From Amyelois transitella (lineage: Eukaryota > Arthropoda > Insecta > Lepidoptera > Pyralidae), in contig NC_083517.1 of NCBI RefSeq assembly GCF_032362555.1, forward strand, positions 1,384,001 to 1,448,000: DNA of 64,000 bases, read 5' to 3'. Position 1 is the first letter of the stretch. Each line of letters opens with the position of its first letter. Below the pieces are notes generated by a model. The model saw only the letters and a program-made list of their open reading frames with translations. It was not told where the DNA came from and searched no databases. Shown piece by piece: positions 59,301-64,000 of this stretch. The position numbers were made by a program, and so were the translations under genes.

Positions 59301-60182
59301 AGGATATCTCCAAGTTCTCCCCGCCCCACACGTCCATCTTCATGTCGTACTTCCCCAGCTTGTTGAAGTACATGCGGTCCATGCTGAACAGGCCCCCAGC
59401 TATCATTGGGGTCCGGATGACTTGAGTGGGGTCGCTGAGACGAGCGCTACGTTCAGAGTGTGATAGGTATTCCCACTGAAATTGAAGGGTTTTCATTTTT
59501 ACAGGTAATAAGACTATTATGCCGTGTGACACCAATATAAAAAAGAAAAGGACCTGTGGCGACATCTCTACGCCATTCGTCAACAACATCAAATCTCACA
59601 ACAACTGTCAATCATCGCGAAGAAATTGACGCGCTCAACCAATAGCAGCGAAGAATCTAAGACGCGATTTCAGAGATTTCACGGATTGGAGCTATATATT
59701 CAACCTCCCACACAACATCGTTGGAGCCGCGGTTCCCCAGGCATAACACCTAGCCTGGCGGAAGATCTTCCCTTTGGTGGTGGTCGAGCCGAATCATCGC
59801 TCCCGCTAAAGACCGTTCCATCTCTTTCCCATGGATGTCGTAAAAGGCGACTAAGGTTTTTAAACTTGGGATCCGTCTTATAGGCGATGGGCTAGCAACC
59901 TGTCACTGTTTGAATCTCAATTCTATCACTTAGCGAAACAGCTGAGCGTGGCCTTACAGTATTTTCAAGACAGGTAGCTCTGTCTACCCCGTTAGGGATA
60001 TAGACGTGATTATACGTATGTATGTATAATCTGTACCCACCGTTAGTCATCAAAAAGTGTTACAATACCTTGAAAACCAGGTTCCAATCGAACCCTCCTC
60101 GAAGGTCGGCTGACGCCCCTATATACTGGAAGGTGTCCATGCTGATGACGTCAATTACTGGGCAGACCACGCGAGTTGGGTC
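56074..60182 (-). CDS. Pgant2: Polypeptide GalNAc-transferase 2-like, C-terminal part (5 exons)
   Basis: Exons in transcript order are 60182-60069, 59475-59297, 58055-57849, 56957-56785 and 56348-56074. They total 948 bases, 315 residues plus stop, with every junction in phase. The catalytic part includes [40 protein letters not shown], the conserved [11 protein letters not shown] and the flexible loop [14 protein letters not shown] ricin-type lectin domain follows, with [17 protein letters not shown] and AQLW. These Golgi enzymes move GalNAc from UDP-GalNAc onto Ser/Thr to start mucin-type O-glycans; the lectin domain steers them to prior glycosites. The match to GALNT2 ([35 protein letters not shown]) is very close. 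The N-terminal anchor and first catalytic half lie right of the window. The symbol follows the Drosophila ortholog name and is inferred. Confidence 0.92.
56441..56552 (+). repeat. SINE-A head fragment
   Basis: GTGCCGTGTGGTTCCCGGCA through TTATAAACTTGAGATTCTT. Confidence 0.82.
56785..56957 (-). CDS. Pgant2: Pgant2 exon: start of lectin domain
   Basis: Encodes [20 protein letters not shown] and [15 protein letters not shown]; leaves one base. Confidence 0.93.
57010..57187 (-). mobile_element. 5'-truncated RTE copy in Pgant2 intron
   Basis: Nearly identical to 24676-24840 of the intact RTE. Flanked by GATAATAT at 57002-57009 and 57188-57195. Confidence 0.92.
57188..57438 (+). pseudogene. Unidentified coding-like fragment with one frameshift
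   Basis: One frame gives [20 protein letters not shown] then stops. A second frame takes over near 57306 and gives [20 protein letters not shown] to TAA at 57436-57438. It lies antisense in a Pgant2 intron. It could be a processed-pseudogene scrap or chance; I do not recognise the protein. Confidence 0.25.
57569..57832 (+). repeat. SINE-A copy ending at a Pgant2 exon boundary
   Basis: Complete forward copy. The tail ends about 17 bases from the Pgant2 exon at 57849. Confidence 0.88.
57849..58055 (-). CDS. Pgant2: Pgant2 exon: catalytic loop
   Basis: Encodes [20 protein letters not shown] and [20 protein letters not shown]; donor GA|GTGAGT. Confidence 0.95.
58146..58350 (+). repeat. SINE-A copy lacking head
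   Basis: AAAAAGAATAGGACCAATCC to CCCGCAAGGGATAATATT. Confidence 0.8.
58353..58735 (+). repeat. SINE-A copy plus adjacent 3' half
   Basis: A complete copy (58353-58626) is followed by a second 3' half (58640-58735), both forward. Confidence 0.88.
59042..59180 (+). mobile_element. LTR-retrotransposon fragment with primer-binding-site-like sequence
   Basis: A GC-rich block bounded by TGTAGCG and CTCCCGCTACA is followed by TTGGTGACCCCGACGTGAT, the form of a tRNA primer-binding site after an LTR. Its core (59047-59135) recurs reversed in the solo LTR at 59555. Probably Ty3/gypsy type. Confidence 0.55.
59297..59475 (-). CDS. Pgant2: Pgant2 exon: WGGEN motif
   Basis: Encodes [20 protein letters not shown] to [14 protein letters not shown]; leaves AG for the next codon. 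Confidence 0.95.
59520..60030 (+). repeat. SINE-A copy split by a solo LTR
   Basis: Head and AAAAGAAAAGGACC on the left; TTCCATCTCTTTCCCATGG to the ATGT tail on the right. Confidence 0.85.
59555..59810 (+). mobile_element. Solo LTR, 256 bp, 4-bp target duplication
   Basis: Starts TGTGGCGACATC, contains a TATA-box-like GAGCTATATATTC at about 59688 and ends GCTCCCGCTAAA. GACC flanks it at 59551-59554 and 59811-59814. The final CA is mutated. Short duplication and TG start fit a gypsy-type LTR. Orientation is tentative. Confidence 0.65.
60069..60182 (-). CDS. Pgant2: Pgant2 exon: catalytic core
   Basis: 38 codons, phase 0 at both ends. Encodes [18 protein letters not shown] and [10 protein letters not shown]. 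Acceptor TTTTCCAG, donor CAAG|GTATTG. Confidence 0.93.
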
Positions 60183-60225
60183 CTGGAAAAAATGGAAAAA
60201 TATTTATTTATTCTATTTTTTATTA

Positions 60226-60320
60226 AGCACCGAACAGGCCACGTTCAGACTAATCAAGTCTGTTGGCTCTGTTTACCCCGGAAGGGATATAGACGCTTTT
60301 AAGGTATGTATGTAGGTATA
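60226..60320 (+). repeat. SINE-A 3' fragment
   Basis: GTTGGCTCTGTTTACCCCGG to a GTATGTATGT tail. Confidence 0.75.
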
Positions 60321-60961
60321 ATAATATTTGGTTGATTTTTTTTAGACAACGAAGAACTCACGTGATTTTAAGAGTCCTTAAAATTATAAGGAAGTTTACG
60401 TCTAAAAAACGTATAGTGATCTCAGAGATATAGTTTTTTTTACACAAAAATTGTACATTTCTTTTGATAGGCTTTTTGTGTTTTTTTTCCAGGAATTTTC
60501 CGCCTATACTGATTTGGGCCAAAATATGTCACGCGAATGACAACAATTTTCAAAACACTTTTGTAAAACACTTATAAAATCTTCATATATTTTTCTTTCA
60601 AAGAATAATTAAAGAGAAACATTAAAAAATTAAATTTATGATAATGACAAACATTCTATTTTTTAATTTTGAAATACGGTACCTATTACTTAAACAATTA
60701 AGCTCTGACAAAAGATATCATGTCCATTTAGAACTAAAGGTCATACGAATAGTTGCTTCGCACGAGATAATTAGCCGTTATATAAAATGAGAGATGAATG
60801 AGAGAGAGTTTGTCCGTCTCTTTGCGATAACGTCGAAACTATTGTGTAATTCTGAAAGTGGAGCGATTTTATCTTGTAAGCGCCAAAGCTTTCGGCAACT
60901 TTTGGTGGACTTAAGCTCGCAAAAGGTGTCGAAATATAATATTAAATAGATTTTTAATTCT

Positions 60962-61220
60962 GTCCCGTGTGGTTCCAGGTACCAATACAAAAAATAACCA
61001 CTCCATCTCTTTCCCATGGATGTCATAAAAGGTGACTAAGGGATAGGCTTACAAACTTGGGATTTATTTTAAAGCGATATGCTAGCAACCTACCACTATA
61101 TGAATTTCAATTCTATCATTAAGCCAAATAGCTGAACGTGGCCATTCTGTCTTTTCAAGGTACTATTGGCTCTGTCTACCCCGCAAGGGTTATAGACGTG
61201 ACCATATGTATGTATTTTTT
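60962..61220 (+). repeat. SINE-A copy
   Basis: Head CCCGTGTGGTTCCAGGTACC to the ATGT tail. Confidence 0.85.
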
Positions 61221-61397
61221 ATTCTTAATAACGTGAAATAATTTATTTTATGGCCTGTTGTTGCGATATTTGCTTCCTATTATTCCTATAAAAATAAATA
61301 TAATATTTATGGAATCAGGTTTTACATTTCAGTACCTATCAAGTTGGATTTTATAATATTACATATTGCATCGTTTATAAATTAAAAATACGTCGGT

Positions 61398-61490
61398 GCA
61401 GAAGGCTTGCAAACTTGGAATTCTTCTTTTAGGCAATGAGCTAGAAATCTGTCAAAAAGGAATAAAATCGTGACCATATGTACCTATGAG
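61398..61490 (+). repeat. Decayed SINE-A fragment
   Basis: AGGCTTGCAAACTTGGAATT to GTGACCATATG, with the middle lost. Confidence 0.6.
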
Positions 61491-61690
61491 AAAATAGTTT
61501 GTAAAGATGTCGCTGATTGTTCATATCAATTTAAAATCGCTATCACTTAGCAACAAAACGTCAGCCATTCAAGGTGTCAAGGTCTTGGTAATGTGGATGT
61601 CACGGCCAAACCGGATTGTCGAGATATTCGGCCGGCGCAGGGCGGCCTTACGCAATCAGCAGATACCCTGGGTTTTGTAATGAATTACTT

Positions 61691-61931
61691 CAAGTCTATA
61701 TCCCTTGCGGGGTAGACAGAGCCAACAGTCTTGAAAATACTGAATGGCCACGTTCAGCTATTTGGCTTAATGATAGAATTGAGATTCAAATAGTGACAGG
61801 TTGCTAGCCCATTGCCTAAAGAAGAATCCCAAGTATGTAAGATTTAGCACTTGTCGCCTTTTACGACATCTATGGGAACGAGATGGAGTGGTCCTATTTG
61901 TTTTTTCAATGGTGCCGGGAACCACACGGCA
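61691..61931 (-). repeat. SINE-A copy lacking its tail
   Basis: Reverse copy from TATATCCCTTGCGGGGTAGA to GGTGCCGGGAACCACACGGC. Confidence 0.85.
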
Positions 61932-62089
61932 ATACTTACCTACCTATTAATTATAATTCTCAATAAGTACTTTTAAGGGTTCCATAAATAAAAAAGTAAA
62001 ACGAGCCCTATTACTAAGCCTCCTCTGTCTGTCTGTCTGCCCATTCGTCCGTCTGTCCCCATGCTATATCTCATAAACCTTGATAGCTA

Positions 62090-63901
62090 ATTGAAAATTG
62101 TCCTTTCCATAAAAACAAAAGCCATGGGGATCGATGGAATTAATCTCCGCATGATTCTTCTTCTTTTGGACTTCATTCTTCCGGCTCTCACTCACATCAT
62201 TAACTATTTCCTTAGTTCAGGTGTATTCCCTTCCTTATGGCGGAAGGCATTTGTGATTCCTCTACCTAAAACTAACAATCCTGGCAGCTTTAATCATTAT
62301 CGTCCTATATCTATTCTTCCATTTTTCTCTAAAATTCTTGAAGCAGTAGTGTATTCTCAACTATCCTCTCTTGTTCTTTCTAATGGACTGCTCAGTGAAT
62401 TTCAATCGGGATTCCGCCCGGGACACAGCACGGGTACTGCGTTGTTGAAGGTGACTGAGGACATCAGAAATGGCATGGAGCACGGCAAGGTGACCATCCT
62501 TGTACTTATTGATTTCTCCAATGCTTTTAATACGGTAGATTACGATGTTCTCCTTGCTTTACTTGCTCGCCTTAATCTCTCTCCAGTGGTCCTCGATTGG
62601 TTCGCCTCTTATCTTCGTGGCCGACAGCAAGCAGTCCGTGTTGAGCAAAATATCTCAAGTTGGCGTGACCTTGTTTCTGGCGTTCCCCAAGGTGGCATAT
62701 TGTCCCCTCTCCTGTTCTCTATCTTCATCAACTCTCTTACTTTACTCCTTTCTTCCTCTTTTCATCTATATGCAGACGACCTGCAACTCTACCACTCATG
62801 CGATTGTGAGGGTATTGACTCCTCGGTTGCGCTCATTAACAGGGATCTTAGCATTATTGCAGACTGTTCGACTAAGTACGGAGTAGTTGTAAACCCGGGT
62901 AAATGCCAGGCTATAATTATAGGAAGCTCCCGGCAAATTTGTAATATTAATATCGAGGCTATCAATCCCGTTAAATTTAATGGTGTTACGATCCCTTACT
63001 GCCCCAGCGTAAAAGACCTTGGACTGCAGATCGATTCAACTTTTAGCTGGGTTCCTCACGTCACTGAGGTCTGCCGTAAAGTAACTGGTATGCTTCGTTC
63101 TCTTTATAGACTAAAGAACTTCCTTCCTCTGAGAACCAAAATCTCCCTCGTCCAATCCTTAGTCATTCCTACTATTGATTATGCCGACGTGTGTTACTGC
63201 GATCTTACTCAAGTCCTTCTCATTGAACTCGACAGATTAGCCAACAACTGTATTCGCTTTATTTTTAATATCCGTAAATACGATCATATTTCTTCTTTTT
63301 GTTCGCAGTTATCATGGCTTCCTATTCCTGAACGTCGTAAAGCCAGAATTCTTTGTTTGTTGTACTCTCTACTCAATGATGCTCACTCTCCTCTTTACTT
63401 AAAATCTAAATTCCCGCTTCTGAGTTCCACCCATTCCCGTTCTCTTCGCTCTTCAGACAACCTGACTCTGCGTACTCCTCTGTTCCGGTCTACTTTTTTG
63501 GAGAAATCTTTCCAGGTTCAGGCTGTAAGGCTCTGGAATGCTCTTCCTGAAATGATTAGGAGAGCTCCTAGTCGCTCTGCGTTCAAACATGCTGTGAGGG
63601 TGTTCTTTCTTCGGCAGATTAATGATGGGTCATCCTAATTATATATCCTAATTATATATTTTATGTATGTATATGTATTTATAGTGTATATTATGTATGT
63701 ATATCTTGTATGTATTTACGCATTTTTTTTTTTGTAATGTATGTATTTTTGTCAGTATGCATGTGCACTTTATCGCATCACCAACTTAAAGTTTTTTCTG
63801 TTTGGTCAGCTGGTTGACTGGTAGAGAATGCCAAACGGCATTAAGTCCGCCTTTTGTACATTTTTTGTTTTTTGTGCAATAAAGTTTAAATAAATAAATA
63901 A
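62090..63901 (+). mobile_element. 5'-truncated non-LTR retrotransposon (Jockey/CR1-like)
   Basis: It lies between ATAGCTA at 62083-62089 and 63902-63908. The flanks join into one older repeat (CCCATGCTATATCTCATAAA on the left, CCGTTGCCGCTATAACAACA on the right). The 3' region contains GCATTAAGTCCGCC, GCAATAAAG and an AAAT tail. Confidence 0.88.
62091..63638 (+). CDS. LINE reverse transcriptase, 5'-truncated ORF2
   Basis: Open from the truncation point to TAA at 63636-63638, about 515 codons. There is no genuine start, since the first codon is TTG and the endonuclease is missing. Reverse-transcriptase motifs in order: HYRPISILPFFSKILEAV (about 69-86), FQSGFRPGHSTGTALLK (about 104-120), LIDFSNAFNTVD (about 139-150), GVPQGGILSPLLFSIFIN (about 197-214) and catalytic YADD (about 227-230). 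The C-terminal RLWNALP motif is present. The frame has no stops, so it is young or was recently functional. The clade is Jockey/CR1 by motif style; I cannot separate them without a tree. Insertion removed the 5' half, so it cannot mobilise itself. Confidence 0.88.
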   Translation: MKIVLSIKTKAMGIDGINLRMILLLLDFILPALTHIINYFLSSGVFPSLWRKAFVIPLPKTNNPGSFNHYRPISILPFFSKILEAVVYSQLSSLVLSNGLLSEFQSGFRPGHSTGTALLKVTEDIRNGMEHGKVTILVLIDFSNAFNTVDYDVLLALLARLNLSPVVLDWFASYLRGRQQAVRVEQNISSWRDLVSGVPQGGILSPLLFSIFINSLTLLLSSSFHLYADDLQLYHSCDCEGIDSSVALINRDLSIIADCSTKYGVVVNPGKCQAIIIGSSRQICNINIEAINPVKFNGVTIPYCPSVKDLGLQIDSTFSWVPHVTEVCRKVTGMLRSLYRLKNFLPLRTKISLVQSLVIPTIDYADVCYCDLTQVLLIELDRLANNCIRFIFNIRKYDHISSFCSQLSWLPIPERRKARILCLLYSLLNDAHSPLYLKSKFPLLSSTHSRSLRSSDNLTLRTPLFRSTFLEKSFQVQAVRLWNALPEMIRRAPSRSAFKHAVRVFFLRQINDGSS

Positions 63902-64000
63902 ATAGCTAGGAAGCTGAAATTTTACACAAATTATGTATTTCCGTTGCCGCTATAACAACAAATCCTAAAAAATGAAAATGTCTCCATACAATTGATGTGA

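Larger units (their letters stand above)
60183..64000. other. Upstream Pgant2 intron to the window edge
   Basis: No further Pgant2 exon could be found. It holds SINE-A copies, a LINE (62090-63901) and an older repeat into which the LINE inserted; 60330-60960 is AT-rich without recognisable content. Confidence 0.5.

Noticed and set aside
62091..62093. Apparent start codon of the LINE ORF
   Set aside because: The codon is TTG at the truncation point; the frame simply continues from missing upstream sequence.

Overview
The window is animal nuclear DNA and almost certainly comes from a moth or butterfly (Lepidoptera). It is AT-rich, its genes have GT-AG introns, and it carries an insect-type ionotropic receptor. 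It is crowded with SINE, RTE, mariner and Helitron families of the kind found in lepidopteran genomes. I see no bacterial operons, no viral genes, no CRISPR and no true tRNA genes. Four host genes are supported. (1) The last four coding exons of an EI24-like ER membrane protein, + strand, 1-2766. (2) A complete intronless divergent ionotropic receptor, + strand, 6082-7857. (3) A complete ABCG half-transporter of the ABCG1/ABCG4 type, + strand, ten coding exons from 32322 to 51166 encoding 631 residues, every junction consistent in reading phase. (4) The last five exons of a GALNT2/Pgant2-type polypeptide N-acetylgalactosaminyltransferase, - strand, 60182 down to 56074; its 5' exons lie beyond the right edge. 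Genes 3 and 4 are convergent, with about 4.9 kb between their stop codons. I see no pathway that links the four genes. Layout: 1-6 kb holds the EI24 end and repeats. 6-8 kb holds the receptor. 8.4-12.2 kb is an old DNA transposon, bounded by imperfect terminal inverted repeats and containing a wrecked lysine-rich, probably transposase-derived, gene. 12-24 kb is gene-poor repeat DNA. 24.1-28.5 kb is a mariner split by an intact 1008-residue RTE retrotransposon. 28.5-32.2 kb is gene-poor. 32-51 kb is the ABCG gene, with introns loaded with SINEs and Helitron-like elements. 51-56 kb is an AT-rich spacer. 56-60 kb is the Pgant2 end. 60-64 kb is upstream Pgant2 intron, containing a 5'-truncated LINE with an intact reverse-transcriptase frame. 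The dominant repeat, called SINE-A here, is about 260 bp and runs from a head beginning GCCGTGTGGTTCCCGGCACC to an ATGT-repeat tail. It occurs dozens of times in both orientations. Its 3' end resembles the 3' end of the RTE element, so the RTE is its likely source of enzymes. A second family (SINE-B) has a tRNA-like head with the box-B motif GGTTCGAATCC. A third (SINE-C) also has a tRNA-like head. Several insertions are dated relative to each other by nesting and target-site duplications: RTE in mariner, LTR in SINE-A, LINE tail in SINE-A, SINE-A in SINE-B, and LINE in an older repeat. The most unusual observations are the inverted-repeat-bounded element at 8.4-12.2 kb, a 119-bp direct duplication flanking one SINE-A, a perfect 30-bp hairpin at 17.3 kb, and foldback SINE-A pairs.
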